The notes beneath the pieces were generated by a model. That model searched no databases. It was not told where the DNA came from and was given only the letters and a program-made list of their open reading frames with translations. From positions 41,421-105,420 of the forward strand of contig JBCCRM010000017.1 in the NCBI GenBank assembly GCA_039513195.1: a stretch of 64,000 bases of DNA. The letters run 5' to 3'. This DNA is from Thermohalobaculum sp039513195. Its GTDB lineage: Bacteria; Pseudomonadota; Alphaproteobacteria; Rhodobacterales; Rhodobacteraceae. Both the position numbers and the translations under genes were made by a program. Shown piece by piece: positions 8,558 to 17,484 of this stretch; within the stretch, counting starts at the first letter, position 1, and each line of letters starts with the position of its first letter.

Positions 8558-10579
8558 ATGGACCATGTCGCAACCCGCACCGCCTTCGCCCGTAAGGTCC
8601 GCGAGATCGAGAACCTCTGGATCCCGATGTCCGACGGTGTGCGGCTTGCCGCGCGGATCTGGCTGCCCGAGGATGCCGAGGCCGATCCCGTGCCCGCGAT
8701 CCTGGAATACCTGCCCTACCGAAAGCGCGACGGCACGGTAGAGCGGGACCACCTCACCCACCCCTATTTCGCCGGCCACGGCTATGCGGGGGTGCGGGTC
8801 GATATGCGCGGCACCGGCGACAGCGAGGGGGTTTGCAAGGGCGAGTATCTGGTGCAGGAGCAGGACGACGCGCTCGCCGTGATCGCTTGGCTGGCAGAGC
8901 AGCCCTGGTGTAGCGGCGCGGTCGGTATGATTGGGATTTCCTGGGGGGGTTTCAACGGCTTACAGATCGCCGCCCGGCAGCCCCCGGCGCTGAAGGCGGT
9001 GGTTTCGCTCTGCTCCACCGACGACCGCTATGCCGACGACATCCACTTCATGGGCGGCACGATCCTGACTGACAAGCTTACCTGGGGGGCCACCGCCTTC
9101 GCCATCGCGCACACGCCGCCGGACCCTGCGATCGTCGGGGATGGGTGGCGCGAGCAATGGCTCCAACGGCTGGAGGGGAACGGCCTCTGGCTCCTCGACT
9201 GGTTCCGGCATCAGCGGCGGGACGGGTTCTGGCAGCATGGCTCGATCTGCGAGGATTTCTCGGCCGTCAAGGTCCCAGTCTATGCGGTCGGGGGCTGGGC
9301 CGACGGCTACACGAATGCTGTGTTTCGGCTGGTCGGAAACCTGCCAGGGGCGAAGGGGCTGGTCGGCCCCTGGGCGCATAAATACCCGCATTTCGCAAAG
9401 CCGGGGCCGCAGATCGGGTTCCTGCAGGAGTGCCTGCGCTGGTGGGATCAGCACTTGAAGGGGATCGATACTGGGATCACGAAGGAACCAGCGCTCCGTG
9501 CCTGGATCAACCATCCGGCCCCGCCCGCGCCCTTCGCCGAAACCCTGCCCGGCCATTGGGTGGCGGAGAGCGCTTGGCCAGGCCCGGGGGTTGCGGAGCG
9601 CCCCTTCGCCCTGGCGCCGGGTGCGCTGGTCGATGGCCCGGCAGAGCCGACGCCGATGGCGATCAAATCGCCGGAGACGGTGGGGATGGCCGCCGCGTCC
9701 TGGTGCGCCTATGGGTTGGTGGCGGACGGATCGCTCGACCAGCGGGCGGAGGCAGGAGGCTCGCTGGTGTTTGAAACCGCGCCCCTAGCTGAACCCGTTG
9801 AGATACTGGGCTTTCCCGTGCTGGATCTTGCGCTCGTCAGCGACAAGCCGGTCGCAAATGTTGCCGCCGTGCTGTCCGCCGTGGCGTCGGATGGGGCGGC
9901 AACCCGGGTCAGCTTTGGCGTCCTGAACCTGACCCATCGCGAGAGCCATGCGGAGCCGACACCCCTTCCGGTTGGTGAGCCGATCCAGGCTACGGTGCAG
10001 CTCAATGCTTGCGGCCACCGATTTGGGGCGGGCGAGAAGATCCGTCTCGCCCTTTCCACCGCCTATTGGCCCGTGATCTGGCCCGCGCCGGAGAGCCCGA
10101 CCCTGACCACCAGCGCCGGCGAGAGCGTGCTGCGCCTGCCGGTCCGAGCCCCCGTGGCATCGGACGCGGCTCTGCCAGCCTTTGGCCCGGCGGAAGGGGC
10201 GGCTCCGCTAGCGGCCGAGTTGCTGCGGGGGGCGAGCTACAATCGGACTGTGACCACCGACCAAGTGACCGGAGAGACGGTGTTCGAGCGGCGGCAGGAT
10301 GACGGTACGGTGCTCCAAAAGCATACCGGCATCGCGGTCTCGTTTCTCAATGTCGACCGCTACACGATCAGCTCGGACGATCCGGCCACCGCGCGCGGTA
10401 CCTGCCGCTGGGTCAAGGCGTATGAGCGCGGCGATTGGCGCGCTGTGGTCGAGGTGGAGGCCCGGGTCGAGGCGCTGCGCGATGTGTTCCGACTTACGGC
10501 AAATTTGGTGGCCCGCGACGCGGATGGTGTCGTGTTCGAGAAGGACTGGGCCGAGGATATCCCGCGTGATTTGGTCTAG
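8558..10579 (+). CDS. CocE/NonD family serine hydrolase
   Basis: The 673-residue product is an alpha/beta hydrolase of the X-Pro dipeptidyl-peptidase/CocE class. The nucleophile elbow is GISWGG, the likely acid lies in GGWADGY and the base in GPWAHKYPH. An N-terminal hydrolase domain is followed by a C-terminal jelly-roll region, as in CocE. I chose ATG 8558, which follows AGGAG by 8 bases; an upstream ATG at 8498 would add 20 low-complexity residues. Substrates of relatives include acyl esters, glutaryl-acylases and prolyl peptides, so the substrate here is unknown. No signal peptide is visible, so it is probably cytoplasmic. Confidence 0.9.
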   Translation: MDHVATRTAFARKVREIENLWIPMSDGVRLAARIWLPEDAEADPVPAILEYLPYRKRDGTVERDHLTHPYFAGHGYAGVRVDMRGTGDSEGVCKGEYLVQEQDDALAVIAWLAEQPWCSGAVGMIGISWGGFNGLQIAARQPPALKAVVSLCSTDDRYADDIHFMGGTILTDKLTWGATAFAIAHTPPDPAIVGDGWREQWLQRLEGNGLWLLDWFRHQRRDGFWQHGSICEDFSAVKVPVYAVGGWADGYTNAVFRLVGNLPGAKGLVGPWAHKYPHFAKPGPQIGFLQECLRWWDQHLKGIDTGITKEPALRAWINHPAPPAPFAETLPGHWVAESAWPGPGVAERPFALAPGALVDGPAEPTPMAIKSPETVGMAAASWCAYGLVADGSLDQRAEAGGSLVFETAPLAEPVEILGFPVLDLALVSDKPVANVAAVLSAVASDGAATRVSFGVLNLTHRESHAEPTPLPVGEPIQATVQLNACGHRFGAGEKIRLALSTAYWPVIWPAPESPTLTTSAGESVLRLPVRAPVASDAALPAFGPAEGAAPLAAELLRGASYNRTVTTDQVTGETVFERRQDDGTVLQKHTGIAVSFLNVDRYTISSDDPATARGTCRWVKAYERGDWRAVVEVEARVEALRDVFRLTANLVARDADGVVFEKDWAEDIPRDLV

Positions 10580-10616
10580 TTTCTTACGGCGGAGGCATGG
10601 CCGACGCGACGGGCTG

Positions 10617-10663
10617 AGAGGGTGGCGCCCGACCGGATGCGTCGCGACGTGGTCGCACCCTCT
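10617..10663 (+). terminator. Long imperfect hairpin after the CocE-type gene
   Basis: AGAGGGTG at 10617-10624 pairs perfectly with CACCCTCT at 10656-10663. Inside this, GACC (10631-10634) can pair with GGTC (10651-10654), and the tip holds CGTCGCGACG. It lies 37 bases after the hydrolase stop codon. There is no U-run, so intrinsic termination is uncertain; it could also be a structured 3' end or part of the leader of the gene at 10829. Confidence 0.4.
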
Positions 10664-10828
10664 GTGGGGCGGGCCGGTGCGATCCAGCGCCGAAGCGCGC
10701 GAAGGTTAAATGGCTGGTCCGTCTGCCCCAAAAACAACAGCCTGGGGCCAGCAATGGACAGTCATGTCTAGACGCTCGTTTGGCCTGCCGTTAGTCTTCC
10801 GTCCGAAACCTTCCGGGAGGCGCGACTC

Positions 10829-13240
10829 ATGAAATCCCAATACCGTGTGGTGGTCATCGGCGGCGGCGTTGTCGGCGCCTCGGTCCTCTATCACCTCGCC
10901 AAGTTCGGCTGGACAGATGTTGCGTTGATCGAGCGGAATGTGCTGACCGCCGGCTCCTCCTGGCATGCCGCAGGCGGCGTTCATGCGCTGAACGCCGATC
11001 CGAACATGGCGGCGCTGCAGGCCTACACCATCGACCTTTTGGCAGAGATCGAGAAAGAGAGCGGGCAGTCCATCGGCCTCCACATGACCGGCGGCGTGGT
11101 CGCGGCCTCGGCCCCTGCGCGTTGGGAGTGGCTGCAATCCGCCTACCGCATCTTTCAGACCATCGGCATCGAGGACTGTCACCTGATGACGCCCGCCGAG
11201 ATCAAAGAGCGCTGCCCGATCATGGATGTCGACGGCATCATCGGCGGCATGTGGGCGGACCGAGAGGGCTATGTCGACACCACCGGCACGGTCCACGCCT
11301 ATGCGAAATGCGCCAAGATGCGCGGCGCCGAGATCATCGAGCACAACCGCGTGCTGGAGCTGAACCGCAAAGGCGATGCTTGGGAGCTGGTGACCGAGAA
11401 GGGCACGATCCTCGCCGAACATGTGGTCAATGCCGCAGGCCTCTGGGCCAAGCAGGTCGGGCGTATGGTTGGGCTGGAATTGCCGGTCTCGCCGCTTGCG
11501 CACCACTATTTCCTGACCGAAACGATCCCAGAGGTCGCTGCCTCCGACTTTGAAATGCCGATGACGGTGGATCTGGAGGGTTTCACCTATATGCGCCAGG
11601 ACCAGCAGGGGATCCTGATCGGCATCTACGAGATCAACCACCAGCACTGGATGATGGATGGGGCGCCCTGGGATTACGGGATCGAGCTGCTGCAGGAGGA
11701 CCCCGACCGGATCGAGAACGAGCTGGCGCTCGCCTTCAAGCGCTATCCATGCCTGGAGAATGTCGGCATCAAAAATTGGGTGAATGGCGCCTTCACCTTC
11801 TCGCCCGACGGCAACCCGCTGGTCGGGCCGGTGCAGGGCGTGCCGGGCTACTGGCTCGCCTGCGGGGTGATGGCGGGCTTCCTGCAGGGCGGTGGCGTTG
11901 GAAAGACCTTGGCGGAATGGATGATCCATGGCGAGCCGGAGGCCGATGCCTGGCCGATGGATATCGCGCGCTACGGCCCCTTCACCGCAAACAAGGAGTA
12001 CATCCGGCAGACTACGGGACAGTTCTATTCCCGCCGCTTCGTGATGACCTATCCAAACGAGCAGCTTCCCGCGGGTCGGCCGCTGAAGATGGCGCCGGCG
12101 CATTCCGACATGACCGCGGCGGGCGCGCGCTGGGGCTGCTCCTGGGGCCTGGAAGTCCCACTCTACTTCGCGCCGAAGGAATTCGACGAGGAGCCGACGC
12201 TCAAACGTTCCAACGCGCACCCGATCGTGGCGGAGGAATGCCGCGCCGTCCGGGAGGGTGTGGGCCTTTTGGACATCGCCGGCTTCTCCCGCTTCGAGGT
12301 GACGGGGCCCGCGGCGCGCGACTGGCTCGACCGGATCATGGCGTCGCGCTTGCCGGGGCCGGGGCGCGCGCGGCTAGCGCCGATGCTCTCACCCGCCGGG
12401 CGGCTAAAGGGCGACCTGACCGTGTTCAACTGGGGTGATGGCACCTGGTGGATCATGGGCAGCTACTACCTGCGCCAGTGGCATATGCGCTGGTTCGCCG
12501 ACCATGCGCAGGACGGGGTGGAGGTGCGCGATATCTCCGACGCCATCGTGGGCTTCTCGCTCTCCGGCCCAAAATCGCGCGAGGTGCTGGAGCGGGTGAC
12601 CCACCAGGATGTCTCGCCCAAGGCGCTGCCGTTCATGGGCTGCACCGACATGGATGTGGGCCTGATCCGCGCGAAAGTCGGTCGCCTATCGGTCGCGGGG
12701 GAGTTGGGCTACGAGATCCACTGCCACGCGGCAGAGCACATCCTGCTGCGCCGCCTACTCTTGGAGGCAGGCGCCGAATCCGGCATCCGCGAATACGGTT
12801 TCAACGCCCTCCTGAGCCTGCGGTTGGAGAAGAGCTTCGGTATCTGGTCGGCGGAGTTCACACAGGGCTACACACCGCGGATGACTGGCATGGATCGCTG
12901 GATCGACTGGCAGAAGGAGGACTTTCTGGGTCGGGAAGCAGCGCTCGCCGAACGCGACGGCCCGCCGCCGGAGCAGGTGCTGGCGACCCTGGAGGTCGCC
13001 GCGAACGGGTCGGATGCCTCCGGGTTCGAGCCGGTTTGGTCCGAGGGCAAGCGCATCGGCTTCGTCACCTCTGGCGGCTATGGCCATGCGGTCGACAAAT
13101 CGCTCGCGATGGCGCTGATCCAGCCGGATCTGGCGGTACCTGGCACAGCGCTGTCCACCCATATTGTCGGCGTCGAGCGTGGGGCGACCGTGATCCCGCC
13201 CTCGCCCTACGACCCTGACGGCAAGGCGATGCGGGTGTGA
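10829..13240 (+). CDS. Dimethylglycine/sarcosine dehydrogenase-like FAD oxidoreductase with GcvT domain
   Basis: This 803-residue flavoprotein has an N-terminal DAO domain with the FAD motif IGGGVVGAS (10-18) and SSWHAAGG (43-50), where the histidine is the one that covalently holds FAD in dimethylglycine and sarcosine dehydrogenases. From about residue 430 to the end it is a GcvT-like, tetrahydrofolate-binding aminomethyl-transfer domain. Such enzymes remove N-methyl groups from methylated glycines and pass the carbon to tetrahydrofolate. The ATG at 10829 follows GGGAGG by 8 bases. The stop overlaps the GTG start of an MttB-like gene by 4 bases, so the two are coupled and likely serve one pathway for methylated amines. 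The exact substrate is not determined by sequence. Confidence 0.9.
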   Translation: MKSQYRVVVIGGGVVGASVLYHLAKFGWTDVALIERNVLTAGSSWHAAGGVHALNADPNMAALQAYTIDLLAEIEKESGQSIGLHMTGGVVAASAPARWEWLQSAYRIFQTIGIEDCHLMTPAEIKERCPIMDVDGIIGGMWADREGYVDTTGTVHAYAKCAKMRGAEIIEHNRVLELNRKGDAWELVTEKGTILAEHVVNAAGLWAKQVGRMVGLELPVSPLAHHYFLTETIPEVAASDFEMPMTVDLEGFTYMRQDQQGILIGIYEINHQHWMMDGAPWDYGIELLQEDPDRIENELALAFKRYPCLENVGIKNWVNGAFTFSPDGNPLVGPVQGVPGYWLACGVMAGFLQGGGVGKTLAEWMIHGEPEADAWPMDIARYGPFTANKEYIRQTTGQFYSRRFVMTYPNEQLPAGRPLKMAPAHSDMTAAGARWGCSWGLEVPLYFAPKEFDEEPTLKRSNAHPIVAEECRAVREGVGLLDIAGFSRFEVTGPAARDWLDRIMASRLPGPGRARLAPMLSPAGRLKGDLTVFNWGDGTWWIMGSYYLRQWHMRWFADHAQDGVEVRDISDAIVGFSLSGPKSREVLERVTHQDVSPKALPFMGCTDMDVGLIRAKVGRLSVAGELGYEIHCHAAEHILLRRLLLEAGAESGIREYGFNALLSLRLEKSFGIWSAEFTQGYTPRMTGMDRWIDWQKEDFLGREAALAERDGPPPEQVLATLEVAANGSDASGFEPVWSEGKRIGFVTSGGYGHAVDKSLAMALIQPDLAVPGTALSTHIVGVERGATVIPPSPYDPDGKAMRV

Positions 13241-14775
13241 GGGAGGCCCCTTCCGGCACCGGACGACGAAGGCGACGACAGGATGTGGGTGGCGGTGCAC
13301 GGGCGGTCGACTATCGCCGCCTCCGCAATCCGTTCCCGCCGGTGCCGGTGTTCTCCGCCGACCGGGTTGCGGCGATCCACGACGCGGCCTTGCAGGTGCT
13401 GGAGGAGTTGGGCGTCAAGATCCTGCTGCCCGAGGCGCGGGCACGGCTTCGGGTGGCCGGTGCTCTGGTCGACGAAGACACCCAGATGGTGCGCATCGGG
13501 CGCGACATCGTCGGGCAGGCCCTTGCCACCGCCCCCCGCCGGATCGAGCTGAAGGGTGGCGCACCGGGCCGCGACCTGGTGCTGGAGCTTGGTGCCCTGA
13601 CTTTCCAGTCTGGCGCGGGCGCGCCCCATGCCTCCGACCGGCTCCGCGGGCGACGGCCAGCCAATCTCCGCGACTATCACGAGCTAACGCGGCTGACCCA
13701 GGCCTTTGACGTCCTTCACATGCTCAATCCGCTGGTCGAGCCGCAGGACGTGCCCGTGCCTATCCGCCACTACGCGGTTACCAGAGCGCAGATGACGTTG
13801 TCGGACAAGGTGCCCTTCATCTTCGCGCGCGGGGCGGCGCAGGTGCAGGACGCCTTCGCGATGATCCGGGATTTCCGGGGCCTCGAGGCCGACGATTTTT
13901 CCGCCGCGCCGCATTGCTATACGATCATCAACACCAACTCGCCGCGACAGATCGATGTGCCCATGGCGCAGGGGCTGATCGATTTCGCCGCCGCCGGGCA
14001 GGTTTCGATCGTCACGCCGTTTTGCCTGATGGGCGCCATGGCGCCAGTGACCGTGGCGGGCGCCCTTACGCTCAGCCATGCGGAGGCGCTATCGGCCATC
14101 GCGCTCACCCAGATAACGCGGCCCGGCGCACCGGTCTGCTACGGCGCGTTCGCGTCGAATGTCGATATGCGCTCCGGCGCTCCGGCCTTCGGCACGCCCG
14201 AGCAGGTGAAGGCGAGCCTAGGCGCCGGCCAGCTAGCGCGCCATATCGGCCTACCCTGGCGCTGCGCCGCGGGCTGTGCTGCCAACACCAACGATGCTCA
14301 GGCAGCGCATGAGACGCAGATGTCCGCCTGGGGTGCGGTCCTCGCCGGGTGCACGGTGCTGATCCACGGCGCCGGCTGGATCGAGGGCGGGCTGACGGTG
14401 AGCTATGAGAAGCTGATCACCGATCTGGAGATGCTGCAGATCATCGCCGAGCTTTGCGCCGAGACGCCCGCGGGCGAGGATGAAATCGGCCTCGACGCGC
14501 TGGCTGAGGTCGCGCCGGGGGGGCATTTCTTTGCCGCCCAGCACACGATGGCTCGCTATCAGACCGCCTTTTACGAACCGCTAGTCGCCGATTGGTCCAA
14601 TTTTGGCACCTGGTCAGACAATGGCGGTAAGGATGCCAGCGAACGGGCGAGCGGCATTTGGCAGGGCTTGCTGGAGACCGCTGAGCCGCCGGTGATCGAC
14701 CCTGGCCGGGTCGAGGCGCTGGATGCTTTCATCGCGCGCCGGACCGCCGAGGGTGGCGCGCCGGCGGCCGACTGA
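13237..14775 (+). CDS. MttB-family (trimethylamine/glycine betaine-type) methyltransferase, no in-frame stop
   Basis: The 512-residue product is a member of the trimethylamine:corrinoid methyltransferase (MttB) superfamily, with a TIM-barrel pattern (for example LRDYHELTRLTQAFD and PVCYGAFASNVDMRSGAPAFG). There is no internal UAG, so it is of the non-pyrrolysine group to which the glycine betaine demethylase MtgB belongs. The GTG start overlaps the previous stop by 4 bases. No corrinoid protein or corrinoid reactivase is encoded next to it in the window, so it may borrow one from elsewhere or use another acceptor. With the dimethylglycine-dehydrogenase-like gene it suggests stepwise demethylation of a quaternary amine, but the order of steps and the substrate are inferred. 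Confidence 0.85.
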   Translation: MREAPSGTGRRRRRQDVGGGARAVDYRRLRNPFPPVPVFSADRVAAIHDAALQVLEELGVKILLPEARARLRVAGALVDEDTQMVRIGRDIVGQALATAPRRIELKGGAPGRDLVLELGALTFQSGAGAPHASDRLRGRRPANLRDYHELTRLTQAFDVLHMLNPLVEPQDVPVPIRHYAVTRAQMTLSDKVPFIFARGAAQVQDAFAMIRDFRGLEADDFSAAPHCYTIINTNSPRQIDVPMAQGLIDFAAAGQVSIVTPFCLMGAMAPVTVAGALTLSHAEALSAIALTQITRPGAPVCYGAFASNVDMRSGAPAFGTPEQVKASLGAGQLARHIGLPWRCAAGCAANTNDAQAAHETQMSAWGAVLAGCTVLIHGAGWIEGGLTVSYEKLITDLEMLQIIAELCAETPAGEDEIGLDALAEVAPGGHFFAAQHTMARYQTAFYEPLVADWSNFGTWSDNGGKDASERASGIWQGLLETAEPPVIDPGRVEALDAFIARRTAEGGAPAAD

Positions 14776-14779
14776 TCCC

Positions 14780-15427
14780 GTGGCAGACGCAACCGAACGA
14801 CTGCCCGCCGCCCATGCGAAGGTGACGCGCGAGGATTGGCTGAATCTCGCGCGTGAAGTCCTGATCGCGGAGGGAGAGGAGCAGGTCAAGGTCCTCGCAC
14901 TCGGCGAGCGGCTCGGCGTCTCCCGCTCCAGTTTCTACTGGTACTTCACTAGCCGTCAGGAGCTGCTCGACCAACTCTTAGAGCGGTGGGAGGAGACCAA
15001 CACCAAGGTGATCCTCGCCGCCTGCGCGGCTCCGGCGGAGACGATCACCGGCTCTGTCTGCCATCTGTTCCGCTGCTTTATCGACCCGGGGCTGTTCGAC
15101 CCGCAGCTCGATTTTGCCGTGCGGGAATGGTCGCGCCGGTCCGGCCCGGTCCGCCAGATGCTGGACCGGTCCGACAGCCAACGGGTCGAGGCGATCCGCG
15201 CAATGTTTGAACGCCATGGCTACCCACCCCAAAATGCGAAGATCCGCGCCCGTATACTCTACTATATGCAGGTCGGCTACTACGCGCTTGAGTTGCACGA
15301 ACCGCTGGAAGACCGACTCGCCCTCGTGCCTGGGTATCTTGAGGGGTTCACCGGCGAGAAACCGATGCAGGTGGAGATGGACGCGCTCTTTGCCCATGCC
15401 CGCGGGCAGACCAGGCGCGACGGTTAG
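14780..15427 (+). CDS. TetR/AcrR family transcriptional regulator
   Basis: The 215-residue protein has an N-terminal helix-turn-helix typical of TetR, seen in LALGERLGVSRSSFYWYF, and an all-helical ligand-binding C-terminal domain. I place the start at GTG 14780, 4 bases after the stop of the MttB-like gene; the frame is open further upstream inside that gene, so the start is uncertain by about 20 residues. As last gene of the apparent operon it probably controls the methylated-amine genes in response to a pathway compound. Its TAG stop is part of the inverted-repeat element that follows. Confidence 0.85.
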   Translation: MADATERLPAAHAKVTREDWLNLAREVLIAEGEEQVKVLALGERLGVSRSSFYWYFTSRQELLDQLLERWEETNTKVILAACAAPAETITGSVCHLFRCFIDPGLFDPQLDFAVREWSRRSGPVRQMLDRSDSQRVEAIRAMFERHGYPPQNAKIRARILYYMQVGYYALELHEPLEDRLALVPGYLEGFTGEKPMQVEMDALFAHARGQTRRDG

Positions 15428-15529
15428 AGCATTTTCCAGCCGATCTGAAGAAGATTGGCGTCCTGAAAATGCGCCCGGACAAGACCTCGCAGCGCGAGGA
15501 TCGACGGAGACGGGTCGGAAAGCGCTCTA
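15425..15529. repeat. 105-bp element with inverted ends, between convergent genes
   Basis: The left end TAGAGCATTTTCCAGCC is mirrored at the right end, which reads on the other strand TAGAGCGCTTTCCGACC (13 of the first 16 bases match). The terminal TAG on each side is used as stop codon: of the TetR gene on the plus strand (15425-15427) and of cheB on the minus strand (15527-15529). Inside there are further short hairpins. Elements of this kind with GAGC and TTTTC ends occur in alphaproteobacterial intergenic DNA. This one may act as a two-way transcription end. Confidence 0.65.
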
Positions 15530-16603
15530 GGCGCGTGCCTTCGCGGTTTCCGAGGTACAGGAGAGGATCGCCGTCGGCAGTTTGTCGAGCGGCAACTCCA
15601 TCTCGACCGCGCCCAGCTTCTTCGCTTCCTGCGGCATGCCATAGACCACGCAGGTCGCCTCGTTTTGGCCGAACGTGCGGGCACCAGCGTCGCGCATCTC
15701 CTTCATACCGCGCGCGCCGTCCCCACCCATACCGGTCATAATCACGCCAACCGATTTGGGTCCGGCGAGCTGCGCGACCGAGCGAAACAGCACGTCGACC
15801 GAGGGTTTGTGCCGAGAGACGAGCGGCCCGTCGCGCAATTGCACTCGAAAACCGCCGCCGCCCCCGGGCGCCAGCAGCATATGGCTGCCGCCGGGCGCGA
15901 TCAGGGCCGATCCGGGGTTGAGGTTGTCCCCGTCCCGTGCCTCGCCGACCGAGATCCGGCAAAGCGTATTCAGTCTCGCAGCAAAAGCTGCGGTGAATGC
16001 ATGTGGCATGTGCTGGACGATCAAGATCGGCGGCGCGTCCGAAGGCATCGCTTCCAGGACCGTCTTCAGCGCCTCGGTCCCGCCGGTCGAGGCCCCTATG
16101 GCGACGATCGGCTGCCGCCGCCCAGCGGATCTGGGTGCCGCGCAGGGCGGAGCGGTCGCAGGCTGAGGCGCCGGGACACGCTTTCCGGCGCGGGGTCGCG
16201 AGCGTCCCGCGGCGCGGATCACCTCGCCTATCTGGCGGCTCGATTCCTCGAAAAAGTCCCGGGTGCCGATTTGCGGTTTGCAGATCACGTCGACCGCCCC
16301 GGCCTCTAGCGCCGCGAGCATCGTTTCGCTTTGGTCCGAGACCAGGGTCGAGCAGACGATCACCGGAATAGGACGCTGCGCCATCAGCTTGCGCAGAAAG
16401 GTGATCCCGTCCATTCGCGGCATCTCGACGTCCAAGATGATGACGTCGGGCACTTCTTGGCGGATCCGCTCCGCCGCTGCGAACGGATCGGCAGCGCTGG
16501 CCATCACCTCCAGATCCGGGGCGTTCTCGATCAGCTCGATCAGGGCCTGGCGCACCAGAGCACTGTCGTCGACAACAAGGACCCGCAGTTTCGACTGGGT
16601 CAT
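15527..16603 (-). CDS. cheB: Chemotaxis protein-glutamate methylesterase CheB
   Basis: The 358-residue product has an N-terminal receiver with the phosphoacceptor Asp58 in VIILDVEMPRMDG and a C-terminal methylesterase with the catalytic triad Ser172 (GASTGG), His198 (IVQHMP) and Asp295 (GMGGDGA). A Pro/Ala-rich linker joins them. It removes methyl groups from chemoreceptors when phosphorylated by CheA, giving adaptation. The ATG overlaps the cheR stop by 4 bases (ATGA). It is the last gene of the eight-gene chemotaxis operon. Confidence 0.97.
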   Translation of the reverse strand: MTQSKLRVLVVDDSALVRQALIELIENAPDLEVMASAADPFAAAERIRQEVPDVIILDVEMPRMDGITFLRKLMAQRPIPVIVCSTLVSDQSETMLAALEAGAVDVICKPQIGTRDFFEESSRQIGEVIRAAGRSRPRAGKRVPAPQPATAPPCAAPRSAGRRQPIVAIGASTGGTEALKTVLEAMPSDAPPILIVQHMPHAFTAAFAARLNTLCRISVGEARDGDNLNPGSALIAPGGSHMLLAPGGGGGFRVQLRDGPLVSRHKPSVDVLFRSVAQLAGPKSVGVIMTGMGGDGARGMKEMRDAGARTFGQNEATCVVYGMPQEAKKLGAVEMELPLDKLPTAILSCTSETAKARA

Positions 16604-17466
16604 TGGTTGCGCTCCTTCAGATAGATCGAGGGGGCCAGCAAGGTCAGTCGCCCCTTCGGATCGCGCAGCACCTCGGAATGGCCGGCGAAGATCACACCGC
16701 CGAGCCGAACACGATCGATCACAGTGTCAATGGCGCGCGCAACCGTCGGCTCGTCGAAATAGATCAATACGTTGCGGATGAAGGCGACATCGGCGGTAAA
16801 GTCCATGCCGCGGCGCGGATCGGTCAGGTTGCCCTGGCGCCAGGTTGTCATCTCACGCAGTTCGGGGACGATGCGGTAGCACTCCTCCCGGCCCGGCTTG
16901 GCCCGTAGTAAGAAGCGACGGCAGATTTCCGGCGATAGGCCAGAGATCTCCTCGCGGCTGTAGATCGCCGCCTGCGCTTTGCCGAGCACCTTGCGGGAAA
17001 TGTCGGTGCCGATGATGCGGAAGGTCAGATCGCGGCGTCGGTCCGCGGCCAGGGCAAGCGCAATCGCCGCGGAATACGCCTCCTGGCCGCTGGAGCAGGC
17101 GGCGCTCCAGACCACCAGGGGGCGCTTGGTTCCAGCCCCCTCCGTGCTAAGCTTGTCGAGTCCGTGCTCGACCAGCCAGGTGTAGTGGCCACGCTCCCGA
17201 AAGAACGACGTCGTGTGGATCGTCATCGCCTCGACGAATTGGCGCAGCTCCTCGCCACTCGTGTCGCGGACCAGGTGCCGGTGATAGCTCTCGATGGATG
17301 GCAGACCCAGCTCGCGGCATCGCCGCTGTAGGCGCATGCGCAGCAGGCCGTCCTTTTCGGGCGACAGCGTGATGCCGGCGCTGGAACGCAAAAGACTGCG
17401 CAATTCGTTGGCCGTCTCCTCCGACAAGCCGGATTCGGCGGAGATCTTCCCGGGTTGCTGGAGCAT
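16600..17466 (-). CDS. cheR: Chemotaxis protein methyltransferase CheR
   Basis: The 288-residue product has the CheR N-terminal helical domain (about 10-80) and the SAM-dependent methyltransferase domain with TTSFFRE, the SAM-site region SAACSSGQEAYSAA and IIGTDIS, followed by FIRNVLIYF. It methylates receptor glutamates and opposes CheB. It lies 18 bases after cheW and overlaps cheB by 4 bases, so expression of the adaptation enzymes is coupled. Confidence 0.97.
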   Translation of the reverse strand: MLQQPGKISAESGLSEETANELRSLLRSSAGITLSPEKDGLLRMRLQRRCRELGLPSIESYHRHLVRDTSGEELRQFVEAMTIHTTSFFRERGHYTWLVEHGLDKLSTEGAGTKRPLVVWSAACSSGQEAYSAAIALALAADRRRDLTFRIIGTDISRKVLGKAQAAIYSREEISGLSPEICRRFLLRAKPGREECYRIVPELREMTTWRQGNLTDPRRGMDFTADVAFIRNVLIYFDEPTVARAIDTVIDRVRLGGVIFAGHSEVLRDPKGRLTLLAPSIYLKERNQ

Positions 17467-17484
17467 CTTTGCTGTGCGCCTCGC

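Noticed and set aside
10611..10630. CTGAGAGGGTGG resembles the conserved part of a TPP riboswitch
   Set aside because: The second conserved TPP element (ACCTGA type) is missing, and the bases take part in a local hairpin.
10706..12220. Antisense frame of about 500 codons over the demethylase gene
   Set aside because: Shadow of a clear FAD oxidoreductase; no ribosome site or domain.
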